This document shows positions 50,909-59,498 of a stretch of 64,000 bases of DNA, in pieces (the first letter of the stretch is position 1; each line of letters starts with the position of its first letter). Position numbers and translations under genes: made by a program. This DNA comes from JANLTP01 sp031363055 (GTDB lineage Bacteria; Pseudomonadota; Gammaproteobacteria; Burkholderiales; Burkholderiaceae_E). The stretch spans positions 24,164-88,163 of the forward strand of contig JANLTP010000079.1 in assembly GCA_031363055.1 (NCBI GenBank), given 5' to 3'. Below the pieces are notes generated by a model. That model was not told the origin of the DNA and made no database searches. It saw only the letters and a program-made list of their open reading frames with translations.

Positions 50909-52624
50909 GAACAAGAAGTATCGTTGTGCCATGGGCAATATCTTGGCGGGCTCACAAGTCAGCAAAACACCGTCGGCCCGAACCTGATACGTCTGCGGGT
51001 CAACATCAATGCTCGGCATGGCGTTATTGTGAATCAGGTCCTTTTTGCCGATCTTGCGAACCTTGCTGATGGCCACCGCGCGCTTACGCAGGCCGAGCTT
51101 GCGAGGCACACCAGCGGCCAGTGCAGCTTTCGAAACAAAGGTCACACAACTGTCGGCGAGTGCGCCGCCAAAGGCGCCGAACATCGGGCGATAGTGCACC
51201 GGCTGTGGTGTTGGAATCGACGCGTTGGGATCGCCCATCGCAGCCAGCGCAATTTGCCCGCCCTTGATGATGATCGACGGTTTGACGCCAAAAAACGCCG
51301 GCCGCCACAACACCAGATCGGCCAGCCGTCGCTTGGCGATCGATCCCACCTCATGCGAGATGCCGTGTGTGATCGCCGGGTTGATCGTATATTTTGCGAT
51401 GTAGCGCTTGACGCGGTAATTGTCGTGATCGGTACTCAGCGCGCCGTCGGGATCGGCCAAAGAGCCACGTTGCATCTTCATCTTGTGGGCCGTTTGCCAG
51501 CAGCGCAAAATCACCTCTCCAACCCGACCCATGGCCTGACTGTCGCTTGACATCATCGAGAAGGCGCCGAGGTCATGCAGAATGTCTTCGGCCGCTATGG
51601 TTTCGCGGCGAATCCGCGACTCCGCGAAAGCAACGTCCTCAGCAATCGATGGGTCGAGATGATGACAGACCATCAGCATATCGAGATGCTCGTCAATCGT
51701 ATTGATCGTATAGGGGCGAGTCGGATTGGTCGACGACGGTAACACATTGGGCAGACCGCAGACCTTGATGATGTCCGGCGCGTGGCCGCCACCGGCACCC
51801 TCGGTATGGTAGGTGTGAATAGTGCGGCCCTTAAACGCGGCCACTGTAGTCTCGACAAAGCCTGACTCATTGAGCGTATCGGTATGAATCGCCACCTGAA
51901 CGTCATATTGGTCGGCAACCGCCAGACAGTTATCAATGGCCGCCGGTGTCGTACCCCAGTCTTCATGCAGCTTCAGTCCAATCGCGCCGGCCTTGATCTG
52001 CTCGATCGCAGGCCCCGGTAAGGACACATTGCCTTTGCCGGTAAAGCCCAGATTCATCGGGAAGGCGTCGGCCGCTTTCAGCATGTTGGCGATGTGCCAG
52101 GGTCCCGGCGTGACCGTCGTTGCGTTGGTGCCGGTCGCCGGCCCGGTGCCACCGCCAATCATGGTGGTGATACCCGAGGCCAGCGCGTCATCAATTTGCT
52201 GCGGGCAAATGAAGTGAATGTGGGTATCGATGCCGCCAGCGGTCACGATCATGCCTTCGCCGGCGATGATCTCGGTGGCCGCGCCAATCAAAATGTCGAC
52301 GCCGGGTTGAATGTCCGGGTTGCCGGCCTTGCCAATACCGCTGATGCGCCCACCCTTGATGCCGATGTCGGCTTTGACGATTCCCCAATGATCGATAATA
52401 ACGGCGTTGGTGATGACGGTGTCGGCGACCTTGGCAGCCAACTCCTGTCCTTGACCCATGCCATCGCGTATAACCTTGCCGCCGCCGAACTTCACTTCCT
52501 CTCCGTAAATCGTGAAGTCTTTTTCGATCTCTATCCACAATTCGGTGTCGGCCAGGCGCAGTCGATCACCGGTGGTCGGCCCAAACATTTCCGCATAAGC
52601 GCGTCGGCCAATGGTTCTGGTCAT
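50906..52624 (-). CDS. ureC: Urease alpha subunit (UreC)
   Basis: Catalytic subunit that hydrolyses urea to ammonia and carbamate at a dinickel centre. 572 residues. The nickel ligands and active-site parts are visible: GGIDTHIHFICPQQ (His pair), IGLKLHEDWG (carbamylated Lys), VAIHTDTLNE, TYHTEGAGGGHAPD and LMVCHHLDPS (flap Cys and His). The start overlaps the ureB stop (ATGA). Central gene of the ureDABCEFG operon. Confidence 0.98.
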   Translation of the reverse strand: MTRTIGRRAYAEMFGPTTGDRLRLADTELWIEIEKDFTIYGEEVKFGGGKVIRDGMGQGQELAAKVADTVITNAVIIDHWGIVKADIGIKGGRISGIGKAGNPDIQPGVDILIGAATEIIAGEGMIVTAGGIDTHIHFICPQQIDDALASGITTMIGGGTGPATGTNATTVTPGPWHIANMLKAADAFPMNLGFTGKGNVSLPGPAIEQIKAGAIGLKLHEDWGTTPAAIDNCLAVADQYDVQVAIHTDTLNESGFVETTVAAFKGRTIHTYHTEGAGGGHAPDIIKVCGLPNVLPSSTNPTRPYTINTIDEHLDMLMVCHHLDPSIAEDVAFAESRIRRETIAAEDILHDLGAFSMMSSDSQAMGRVGEVILRCWQTAHKMKMQRGSLADPDGALSTDHDNYRVKRYIAKYTINPAITHGISHEVGSIAKRRLADLVLWRPAFFGVKPSIIIKGGQIALAAMGDPNASIPTPQPVHYRPMFGAFGGALADSCVTFVSKAALAAGVPRKLGLRKRAVAISKVRKIGKKDLIHNNAMPSIDVDPQTYQVRADGVLLTCEPAKILPMAQRYFLF

Positions 52625-53085
52625 GCTGCGCTCCGTGACTTTTTCGACAATACCCGATTCTTCGTAGATGCGGCCGTACTCGCAACTGACTGCTTGGTTG
52701 TGCCCTGCTTGGTTGTGCCCTGCTTGATCGTGGCCTTCTTCGTTGGCGCGCGCGCGTTCGCCGCGTGGGCCCTCGGCTGATCGAGCGCGCCCATGATGCG
52801 GCCTGCAAAGCCATAGACCTTGCGCAGGCCAGCCAGGCTGACCAACTCGACGTCGCGGCTCTGTCCCGGCTCGAAGCGCACGGCGGTACCGGCCGGAATA
52901 TTCAGCCGAAATCCACGCGCAGCTTTTCGATCAAACTGCAAGGCATCATTGGTTTCGAAAAAATGGTAGTGCGAGCCAACCTGAATCGGGCGATCGCCAC
53001 TGTTGGCGACACGTACTTGAATGAGGTGGCGGCCGACGTTGATCTCGATCTCGCCGTCGGGTGTCCAGAGTTCACCGGGAATCAT
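52621..53085 (-). CDS. ureB: Urease beta subunit (UreB) with basic C-terminal extension
   Basis: Structural subunit beginning MIPGELWTPDGEIEIN, with NSGDRPIQVGSHYHFFETN and GFRLNIPAGTAVRFEPGQ. The standard domain ends near residue 105 (GRIMGAL); about 50 extra Lys/Thr/Ser/Ala-rich residues follow, partly made of a 15-bp repeat. ATG 53085 is the family start; a TTG at 53106 is not needed. ureA ends 13 bp upstream. Confidence 0.95.
   Translation of the reverse strand: MIPGELWTPDGEIEINVGRHLIQVRVANSGDRPIQVGSHYHFFETNDALQFDRKAARGFRLNIPAGTAVRFEPGQSRDVELVSLAGLRKVYGFAGRIMGALDQPRAHAANARAPTKKATIKQGTTKQGTTKQSVASTAASTKNRVLSKKSRSAA
52691..52735 (-). repeat. 15-bp repeat in the UreB tail
   Basis: Two exact copies of tgcttggttgtgccc (52691-52705, 52706-52720) and one diverged copy (52721-52735) encode GTTKQ, GTTKQ and ATIKQ in the added C-terminal tail. 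Confidence 0.92.
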
Positions 53086-53098
53086 GAGCAGGCTGTCC

Positions 53099-53401
53099 TC
53101 AAACAATCGGTTGGTGCACAGTCACCAGTTTGGTGCCGTCGGGGAAGGTCGCTTCTATCTGGATTTCAGGGATCATTTCGGCAATACCGTCCATGACATC
53201 CTTGCGCGACAGTAAGGTGGTGCCCGCCTGCATGAGCTCGGCAACGGTCTTGCCATCACGAGCCCCTTCCATGATGGCGGCCGAGAGAAATGCAATCGCT
53301 TCCGGGTAGTTCAGCTTGACACCGCGTGCCAGTCGCCGCTCGGCCAACAAGGCGGCCGTGAACAACAACAACTTGTCTTTTTCTCGAGGTGTAAGTTCCA
53401 T
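53099..53401 (-). CDS. ureA: Urease gamma subunit (UreA)
   Basis: A 100-residue structural subunit starting MELTPREKDKLLLFTAALL, with GVKLNYPEAIAFLSA and DGIAEMIPEIQIEATFPDG, all canonical. ATG 53401 gives the exact family length; a longer frame to 53584 is unsupported. 25 bp after ureD. Confidence 0.98.
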   Translation of the reverse strand: MELTPREKDKLLLFTAALLAERRLARGVKLNYPEAIAFLSAAIMEGARDGKTVAELMQAGTTLLSRKDVMDGIAEMIPEIQIEATFPDGTKLVTVHQPIV

Positions 53402-53426
53402 GCGGGTTCGGTCTTGAATGTTGCGT

Positions 53427-54260
53427 TCAGGTTGACCAGATTCGAGGATAACAGACTGGCCTGCCGATAATCTCGGGCCGCAAGGAGGCCCAGATAGATC
53501 GCAGTGCAAACAGACCTTCATCACTGTGCGGGCCGCGCCAACGAGCGATAAGCAAGTGTTTGATTCGCGTGACTGCCAACTCACCAGGCAACTTCAGTGT
53601 GCGGACTTGTGTCACCCAATCATCATTCATGGCAGCGGCGTATGCAATTAGTGTGCCGAAAACGGGTTGCCCGGCCAGTCCAGCGGGCGAGCGTTGCAGA
53701 ACACCGGCAGCCGGCAAATGCATGCGTTCAGAGAAGATCACTTGATCCGCTTGGTGAAGGGTTGTGGCCCATCGAATGACGCCGCGCTCGAACGCCTGAT
53801 TGCCGGCGATTCGGCCCAGACAATTCAGATCGAAGCTGATGAAGCGCGCATCCGGCGCCAACTCGATGTCGTATTCGAGTTTCGCCTGCGCGCCGGTAAA
53901 AAAGATATTTTCCATCGGCAGCCACTCGAGCGAGGCACCAGCGCCCACCACCAAGCGAGTTTTTTGCAACGCCGGCAGGCCTGACGAGCGATACCATTTG
54001 CCCGCACCCGGCGTGGTGATCAATACGTGCGCCCGAGCGGCCAGATCGACCGACACCGACAGTTGATCGCCCGCCGCAATGCCGCCCGGAGGATGCACGA
54101 TGATCTGATGCCAGACTGCGGGCCCTTCAGGTAACAGGCCCTTCTGAATGCGCAGCGGCCCCAGGTGACGACGCAACGCCGGCACGGTCCGAGCGCCGTC
54201 CGAGTCGTAGCCTAGCTCGAGTTCGGCCGTCCAGACGTCTGCCGCTCGGCTGACAATCAT
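53427..54260 (-). CDS. ureD: Urease accessory protein UreD (UreH)
   Basis: Scaffold that binds apo-urease and conducts nickel from UreFG. The 277-residue protein shows GPLRIQKGLLPEGPAVWHQIIVH-type sequence, PPGGIAAGDQLSV, TTPGAGKWYRS and GRIAGNQAFERG, typical of the family. First gene of the urease operon on the minus strand, 11 bp after a dioxygenase gene on the same strand. Confidence 0.95.
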   Translation of the reverse strand: MIVSRAADVWTAELELGYDSDGARTVPALRRHLGPLRIQKGLLPEGPAVWHQIIVHPPGGIAAGDQLSVSVDLAARAHVLITTPGAGKWYRSSGLPALQKTRLVVGAGASLEWLPMENIFFTGAQAKLEYDIELAPDARFISFDLNCLGRIAGNQAFERGVIRWATTLHQADQVIFSERMHLPAAGVLQRSPAGLAGQPVFGTLIAYAAAMNDDWVTQVRTLKLPGELAVTRIKHLLIARWRGPHSDEGLFALRSIWASLRPEIIGRPVCYPRIWST

Positions 54261-54271
54261 TCAGCGAGAAT

Positions 54272-55375
54272 TCATTGGGCCGACAGCGAGACGGTCAATC
54301 GCGTGCCCGGGACGATGATGCCGCCGCGATCACCCGGCGTCACGCCGCCATAGCGCGGCGCATAGACGTCGGGTAGCGGCCGGCCGCGCGTCGGTGCCAT
54401 CCAGAGACGCAGCAAATGACGATGTCGTTCCGGTTCCGGCCAGTTCTCAAAATCGTTGCGCGAATGAAAGATCTGATGGTTGTGCAAGAACTGCATATCG
54501 CCGGGATCGAACGCCATTTGCAAGTAAAGCTTCGGATCGTTCACCAGTTGGTCGATCAGATCCATCGCCGCATACTGTTGGGCGCTCAATCGAGGCGCCT
54601 GCTCGAAACGGCTCTGGGCCTGCTCGATATAGTGCCGCAAGTAAATCGCCGATAAACGAGCCTGATACCAGTTATAGATCGGGATCTCGAACCAAGGCAA
54701 CAAGCCGTCCGGTACCTCGCCACGCCGATCGGTCGGGTAGGGCTCGAACAGGGCAGGGACAAGCTCGGGTCGATGCCTGCAGATTTCGTTATAAACGGTG
54801 GTCGAACTGACGATAAAGGATTCGCCGCCTTGTTTGGCCGCTTGCAGGCAGAGCAGGCCGACGATATCGGCCGAGTCGGTATGAAAATCGAGCCGTTTGC
54901 TGGTCTGATAAAAACGCGTGTTCGGGTCTTCAATGCTGCGGCCAATGTCCTTGACGTGACCGAGCAGATGGCCCTTGCCGTTGGAGCTGCGCAGACTGCC
55001 GAAGTGTCGTCCCAGACCCAGGTAGATCAGTGCAGAGCGGCGCAAGGTGTAGCACTGCACCGGTAGGCCCTTGATCATCACAAAGCCACGGCCTTCCAGA
55101 AGTTCGGTCAAGGTGTCCTGAAGTTTTGTGGCCAACCCAGGTAACGGAAAATTGACGGTTGAAATGTGTTCGAGCGCCAAGCCGCTTGCCTCGAATGAAT
55201 CGGCAGCCGCTTCCAGCTCTGCAATTTCGGCGACGCTCAGGGTCCAGATCCAGCGTCGATCCTCGGCCAATACGGGTCCGTACCAATGGGCCGCTCCGGC
55301 GATCGGTGGCGGATAGGGTTTCGATCGAGGTCGCGATCCCGCGTCAGGCTGAGGTTGCAGAAAATCGGTCATCAT
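54272..55375 (-). CDS. TauD/TfdA-family Fe(II)/2-oxoglutarate dioxygenase
   Basis: A 367-residue protein with the iron-binding HxD pair His165/Asp167 (RLDFHTDSAD) and a distal His region FLHNHQIFHSR (about 297-306), followed by an Arg cluster (RHRHLLRLW) for 2-oxoglutarate. DTLTELLEGRGFVMIKGLP matches the family N-terminal pattern. ATG 55375 has GGAG upstream. It is divergent from a thiamine-diphosphate enzyme and co-oriented with the urease genes. The substrate is not deducible. Confidence 0.87.
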   Translation of the reverse strand: MMTDFLQPQPDAGSRPRSKPYPPPIAGAAHWYGPVLAEDRRWIWTLSVAEIAELEAAADSFEASGLALEHISTVNFPLPGLATKLQDTLTELLEGRGFVMIKGLPVQCYTLRRSALIYLGLGRHFGSLRSSNGKGHLLGHVKDIGRSIEDPNTRFYQTSKRLDFHTDSADIVGLLCLQAAKQGGESFIVSSTTVYNEICRHRPELVPALFEPYPTDRRGEVPDGLLPWFEIPIYNWYQARLSAIYLRHYIEQAQSRFEQAPRLSAQQYAAMDLIDQLVNDPKLYLQMAFDPGDMQFLHNHQIFHSRNDFENWPEPERHRHLLRLWMAPTRGRPLPDVYAPRYGGVTPGDRGGIIVPGTRLTVSLSAQ

Positions 55376-55467
55376 GTCTCCAGTCAAATTGCGTCGGCCT
55401 GAAAAAGCATCGGCCTCGAATATTTGGAATCTGCCTAAAATCGAAAAAACTTCTCAATAGGATCAAA
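55376..55467. other. Divergent intergenic region with a short duplication
   Basis: The 92-bp gap between the dioxygenase and the ThDP enzyme contains an imperfect tandem pair gcgtcggcctgaaaaa / gcatcggcctcgaata (about 55390-55421) and, on the plus strand, taaaat at about 55435, a possible -10. Nothing else is recognised. Confidence 0.5.
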
Positions 55468-57162
55468 ATGCCTGAATCAAGACCGCTACGCGGCGCCGAT
55501 CTGCTCGTCCATACACTGCGCGAATTCGGGGTAGAGCGCATTTATACACTGTCGGGCAATCACATCATGTCGATCTTTGATGCTTGCATTGGCAGCGCGA
55601 TCACGCTGATCCACAGCCGTCATGAAGCCGCATGCGTGCATATGGCCGACGCGCAGGGTCGCCTGACGGGCGTGCCAGCCGTCGCCATGGTCACGGGCGG
55701 GCCCGGTCATGCCAACGCAATCGGTGCGTTATACACCGCGCTGATGGCCGAGTCTCCAATGGTGCTGATATCCGGACAGTCGCCCCTGAACCAGGCCGGC
55801 AAGGGCGCATTTCAAGAAATTGATCAGGTGGCCATGGCCGCACCGGTCTGCAAGGCTGCCTGGTCCATTCGACAGGCCGAGTGTTTGCAAAGCGATCTGC
55901 GACTGGCGTTCAAGATCGCCGCCAGCGGTCGTCCCGGGCCGGTCAGTTTGTCCGTACCCAGTGATCTGCTGGAGAACCTTGCAGGGGCTCAAGTGCCAGG
56001 TATTTCGAGCTTGGCCGCGTCACCGGTATTCGGCCGCCTGGCAGAACCGGTATTTGGCCGCCAAGCAGAGTCAGCGGTTGCCAGCACATCAGCGCCGGTC
56101 TGGGCGTCGGCGCTAGCCTGGCTGGCGAGCGGCCGCAGACCCCTCATCCTCGCAGGCCCGACGATGCTCAGCGCCTTGCGACGCCCTCAAATTACCTCAC
56201 TTGAGACGCGCTTGGGTATTCCGGTCGTTGCCATGGATAGCCCGCGCGGCATTGACGATCCAAGACTCGGGCGATTTGCAGCCAAACTGGCGATTGCCGA
56301 TCGTGTACTGCTGGTGGCCAAACGAGTCGACTTTACCGTTCGCTTCGCCAGTACACCGGCGTTTGCCGCCGATTGCGAATTCATGCAATTCGAACCTGAT
56401 CAGGCGGAGCTTGAGCGCGCTCGAAATACGCTGGGTGCCCGTCTGGTCAAGCAAGAATGTCGGGACCCTGAGGATTGCTTTGCCGGGTTGGCGGCCCCAC
56501 TTGCGCCGGACACACCGGCCGCTTCGAAACTGGACTGGTTGGGCGCTGTTCGGGAGGCCTGCCGAGCCAGACCAGCGTCGTGGGCGGCATTGCCTCGTTC
56601 GCCAACCGCATCGATGCACCCGGCCCAGATTGGCCGCGTGTTGAACGATCTGTTTCTGACCCATCCCGATGCCGTTCTGGTCGTCGACGGTGGCGAATTC
56701 AGCCAATGGGTGCAAGCTTGTGTTGACCCGGCGCGACGCATCATCAATGGCCCTGCCGGGGCGATTGGAACCGCGCTGCCGATGGCATTGGCGGCCCGTG
56801 CCGTCGAGCCCCATGCGCCGGTGGTGGCGCTGATGGGCGACGGTGGCTACGGCTTTCATCCGATGGAGTTCGACACTGCGGTTCGGGCCGGGCTGCCGTT
56901 TGTGGTCATTATCGGCAATGACCGCCGCTGGAATGCCGAGTACCAGATTCAGCTCCGTCAATACGGCGAAGATCGCTTGCTCGGCTGCGAGCTGACTGAC
57001 CCGGCTTACGAACAGATAGCGCTTGCCATGGGGGGCACAGGTGAGCGAATCGAAAGCGAAGATCAGTTGCGCACACAATTGCAGCGCGCCATCTCGAGTA
57101 CACAACCGTGCTGCCTGAACGTTCAGGTGTCGAGTCTGGCAGCACCGACGATGAAGGATTAG
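55468..57162 (+). CDS. Thiamine-diphosphate enzyme, acetolactate-synthase-like
   Basis: A 564-residue enzyme of the ALS/POX/oxalyl-CoA decarboxylase class. N-terminal PYR domain with catalytic Glu53 (SRHEAACVHMADA), central domain, and C-terminal PP domain with the Mg-ThDP motif GDG at about 457-459 followed 25 residues later by the Asn of IGNDRRW. The RIYTLSGNHIMSIFDAC loop is unlike biosynthetic IlvB. ATG 55468 with AGGA upstream is used; the frame to 55159 is antisense to the dioxygenase. It is not the Xsc (sulfoacetaldehyde acetyltransferase) type. Substrate unknown. Confidence 0.85.
   Translation: MPESRPLRGADLLVHTLREFGVERIYTLSGNHIMSIFDACIGSAITLIHSRHEAACVHMADAQGRLTGVPAVAMVTGGPGHANAIGALYTALMAESPMVLISGQSPLNQAGKGAFQEIDQVAMAAPVCKAAWSIRQAECLQSDLRLAFKIAASGRPGPVSLSVPSDLLENLAGAQVPGISSLAASPVFGRLAEPVFGRQAESAVASTSAPVWASALAWLASGRRPLILAGPTMLSALRRPQITSLETRLGIPVVAMDSPRGIDDPRLGRFAAKLAIADRVLLVAKRVDFTVRFASTPAFAADCEFMQFEPDQAELERARNTLGARLVKQECRDPEDCFAGLAAPLAPDTPAASKLDWLGAVREACRARPASWAALPRSPTASMHPAQIGRVLNDLFLTHPDAVLVVDGGEFSQWVQACVDPARRIINGPAGAIGTALPMALAARAVEPHAPVVALMGDGGYGFHPMEFDTAVRAGLPFVVIIGNDRRWNAEYQIQLRQYGEDRLLGCELTDPAYEQIALAMGGTGERIESEDQLRTQLQRAISSTQPCCLNVQVSSLAAPTMKD
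56023..56070 (+). repeat. 24-bp in-frame duplication in the ThDP enzyme gene
   Basis: Copies at 56023-56046 and 56047-56070, differing at four bases, encode PVFGRLAE and PVFGRQAE in the linker before the central domain. Confidence 0.88.
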
Positions 57163-57191
57163 TTCAATCGCCTGCGGGGTCTGCGTGTTCC

Positions 57192-58628
57192 TCAGTGCGC
57201 CGGTTCCTCATCATCGGCCTGTTCCTCATCCTCGGATGCCGCTACGTCCTCAGCCGTACTGACCCGTGGCGCCGGGGTACTGCGCAGGGCCAGAAACTGG
57301 CTGCGTAAATGTTCGTAGAGCAGGGCGTCGCGGGTCGGATCCTTGCGTTCGCGCTTGAGCAACTCCGCGATGACGCCAATGTGCATGACGATCGCCTCCA
57401 TCACTTCAGGGCCACCGGCCAGCCGATTCCAGCCGGTCGGATTCATCAGATCGCGCATCAGTCGACGCAGCGGGTGATCAGGCGTCGCCAGGCTGGCCGG
57501 ATCGGCCAAGGCGGTTTTGGCGAACGGGATTTGCATGCGCGCGATGGCCATTCGCACGGTGATCGGCAGGCGATCATCGCTGAGCGCGGATTCAAACATC
57601 GCGACGATATGATCGAGCGCGGTCTGAATCTGCGCCATCGACGTATCGAGCGCCGCGGCCCGTTTGCTGCTCTGGCTGCCCTTGCCGGCCTGGGTCGAGA
57701 ATTCGCCTGGCGCTCGGCCGCCTGCAGGATTCTCGGAATCCTCAAACGCCTGCGCCAGTGCGGCTTCTGCCTGCGCCAGTTTGTCTTCATTGAGCCGCCC
57801 GTACAGCTTGCCTTCGCCTTCGCCACGGCGCTTGAGCAGGGCGCTCGAATTCGGTTTTTCGACGCCCATTCCTTTCCTCAGAATGCCCGTCATGATCGGA
57901 TAAACCGAGACGACCCGTTGTGCGATCTGCGGTCCGAATTTGCGCAGGATCAACAGCTCGTCGCGAGCATCGCCGCTGGCACGGGTCCAACACAGGCCCA
58001 GCGCATGAAAGAACACTGCCGGCCGCAGAGGGTTCTCGCGAATCGTGGTGGACTGGCGACCCAGCGCCTTGCAGACCAGCACATCGAATGTTTTGACGCC
58101 TTCGTCGGCATCGATATCAATCAGTCGGGTCAGCTCGTCAATCACGAGCCGGCGCTCAATCACCGAGTCGGGTACCAGTTCCGGCGAGTCGTTGTCGGGC
58201 GCCGGCCAGAACGATTCACGGCCTTGCAATCGATCCAATTGGGAATAGAGGCAAGCCCCGAGCACAGACGCGTATTGGCTGCGGAATTTCGAGGAATGGG
58301 CATCGAGTTCCTGTTTGGCCATCGAAAACTGCGCGTTATAGCCGCGCTCGCCCTTGCTTTCGCGGTAGCTCGTCAACAGGCTTTCGTGCGTTGTATCGTC
58401 AAATTCGGGCAGTGCAAAGCCGACGGCCGAAATCGCCTTGCGCAACAGCGCTACAAGGATCGGATCGTCGCGAAAGTCGGCTGCTACCGAATGGATACCG
58501 TTGGGAAGCATCCCGCCAAGATATACGCGTCCTTGAATCGGCGCATCACCCTGGGTCAGCGTCCTGCACGAACGGCCACTTGCTGCGGTTCTATGGTCAA
58601 TAGTTTCGTCGCAATTGCAATTAACCAA
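57192..58628 (-). CDS. DUF1631-like protein
   Basis: A 478-residue mainly helical protein. HPLRRLMRDLMNPTGWN and neighbouring segments (TGILRKGMG, ALDHIVAMFESAL) resemble DUF1631 proteins of unknown function, a tentative match. The C-terminus is acidic (EDEEQADDEEPAH), made of an 18-bp repeat (57204-57239). The frame starts at a TTG (58628); an ATG at 58511 is an alternative and the true start is uncertain. A 453-residue open frame on the opposite strand is a codon-bias shadow. Confidence 0.6.
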   Translation of the reverse strand: MVNCNCDETIDHRTAASGRSCRTLTQGDAPIQGRVYLGGMLPNGIHSVAADFRDDPILVALLRKAISAVGFALPEFDDTTHESLLTSYRESKGERGYNAQFSMAKQELDAHSSKFRSQYASVLGACLYSQLDRLQGRESFWPAPDNDSPELVPDSVIERRLVIDELTRLIDIDADEGVKTFDVLVCKALGRQSTTIRENPLRPAVFFHALGLCWTRASGDARDELLILRKFGPQIAQRVVSVYPIMTGILRKGMGVEKPNSSALLKRRGEGEGKLYGRLNEDKLAQAEAALAQAFEDSENPAGGRAPGEFSTQAGKGSQSSKRAAALDTSMAQIQTALDHIVAMFESALSDDRLPITVRMAIARMQIPFAKTALADPASLATPDHPLRRLMRDLMNPTGWNRLAGGPEVMEAIVMHIGVIAELLKRERKDPTRDALLYEHLRSQFLALRSTPAPRVSTAEDVAASEDEEQADDEEPAH

Positions 58629-58712
58629 AATGTAAACAATTTGGCTAAATACTTCTTTTATTTGACATAATATACATTATGCGCAATCAGTGGGATTAAT
58701 AAACAGATGCCC
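58629..58712. promoter_or_regulatory. AT-rich intergenic region with a palindrome
   Basis: Between the ankyrin gene stop and the DUF1631-like gene (both minus strand) lies an AT-rich stretch unlike the GC-rich surroundings. It includes the palindrome cataat-atac-attatg (58666-58681). It probably holds the promoter and an operator of the DUF1631-like gene; no complete -35/-10 pair could be fixed. Confidence 0.45.
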
Positions 58713-59498
58713 TTATGGCTTTGACACCGGCTCGCTGATTTTCGGGGCTTGAATCGTTCCGTATCGGGCTTCGAATTCCTTGGCGCGCGTCCGAAACCAA
58801 TCGGCTTCCTTGGTTTCGCCATGGCGCTCAAAATAATCCGCGACGCTCCAGCCGTTTTCGTTGCGCTGGGTGGGATCAGCGCCTTCCTCAATCAGATAGC
58901 GCGCCAGGGTCGGGTTTTTATGTCGGGCAGCCATCATGAGCGGCGTCGTCTTGTTGGGTGACATCGCATCAATAAACGCATGTTGCTCGATCAGAAACTT
59001 CGCCACCTCGAGGTGGCCAGCCGTCGCAGCATAATGCAATGGCGTCCATTCGGTCTTGTTGACCTCGGCGCCGCGACCGACCAAGGCCTTGACGGTCGCC
59101 AGGTCGCCGTGAAAACTGGCCAGCATCAGAGCGTTCTCATTCTTGCCGTTGGTCTTGTCGACATCCGTTGCCGGTGACTCCAATAGGGCTTGCAGCGCCG
59201 CAAACGACTTTTGTGCGGCCGCGTAGACGATGGCCGGTGCCGTATCGACCTTACCCAGATTCGGATCAACACCGCGCAACAACAGCGTGCGAACTTCCTT
59301 GGCGTCATCCTGGCGAAGCGCTTCAAAGAGAGATTGGGTGGCGGTGCGATGGTTGACCTGCGCTGGCACGCTAGCCTGTGCGTGTGCCGATGCCAGCAGT
59401 TGAACCGGGATTGATCTACCGAACAGGTCTGACGCAGCGAATGAACCTGCACCGATAATCAACACGGCCGCCGCGCGCCGACAGGACTCTATATACAT
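58713..59498 (-). CDS. Exported ankyrin-repeat protein
   Basis: A 261-residue protein with an N-terminal signal (AAAVLIIGAGSFAASDLF ... AHAQA). Four to five ankyrin repeats follow at about 55-215: SLFEALRQDDAKEVRTLLL, NALMLASFHGDLATVKALV, TPLHYAATAGHLEVAKFLI and TPLMMAARHKNPTLARYLI. Probable periplasmic protein-binding scaffold. The start overlaps tatD by 10 bp; a tatD-ankyrin pair is common in betaproteobacteria. Confidence 0.9.
   Translation of the reverse strand: MYIESCRRAAAVLIIGAGSFAASDLFGRSIPVQLLASAHAQASVPAQVNHRTATQSLFEALRQDDAKEVRTLLLRGVDPNLGKVDTAPAIVYAAAQKSFAALQALLESPATDVDKTNGKNENALMLASFHGDLATVKALVGRGAEVNKTEWTPLHYAATAGHLEVAKFLIEQHAFIDAMSPNKTTPLMMAARHKNPTLARYLIEEGADPTQRNENGWSVADYFERHGETKEADWFRTRAKEFEARYGTIQAPKISEPVSKP

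Noticed and set aside
55159..55467. N-terminal extension of the ThDP enzyme
   Set aside because: The extra 103 codons are antisense to the dioxygenase gene; the ATG at 55468 has a ribosome-binding site and a normal family N-terminus.
55468..57162. ThDP enzyme as sulfoacetaldehyde acetyltransferase completing a sulfoacetate pathway
   Set aside because: Its N-terminal and active-site sequences do not resemble Xsc, and it is 18 kb from the SauS/SauT-like genes.
57309..58670. 453-residue open frame on the plus strand
   Set aside because: It is antisense to the DUF1631-like gene, shows no domain pattern and has the composition expected of a high-GC shadow frame.
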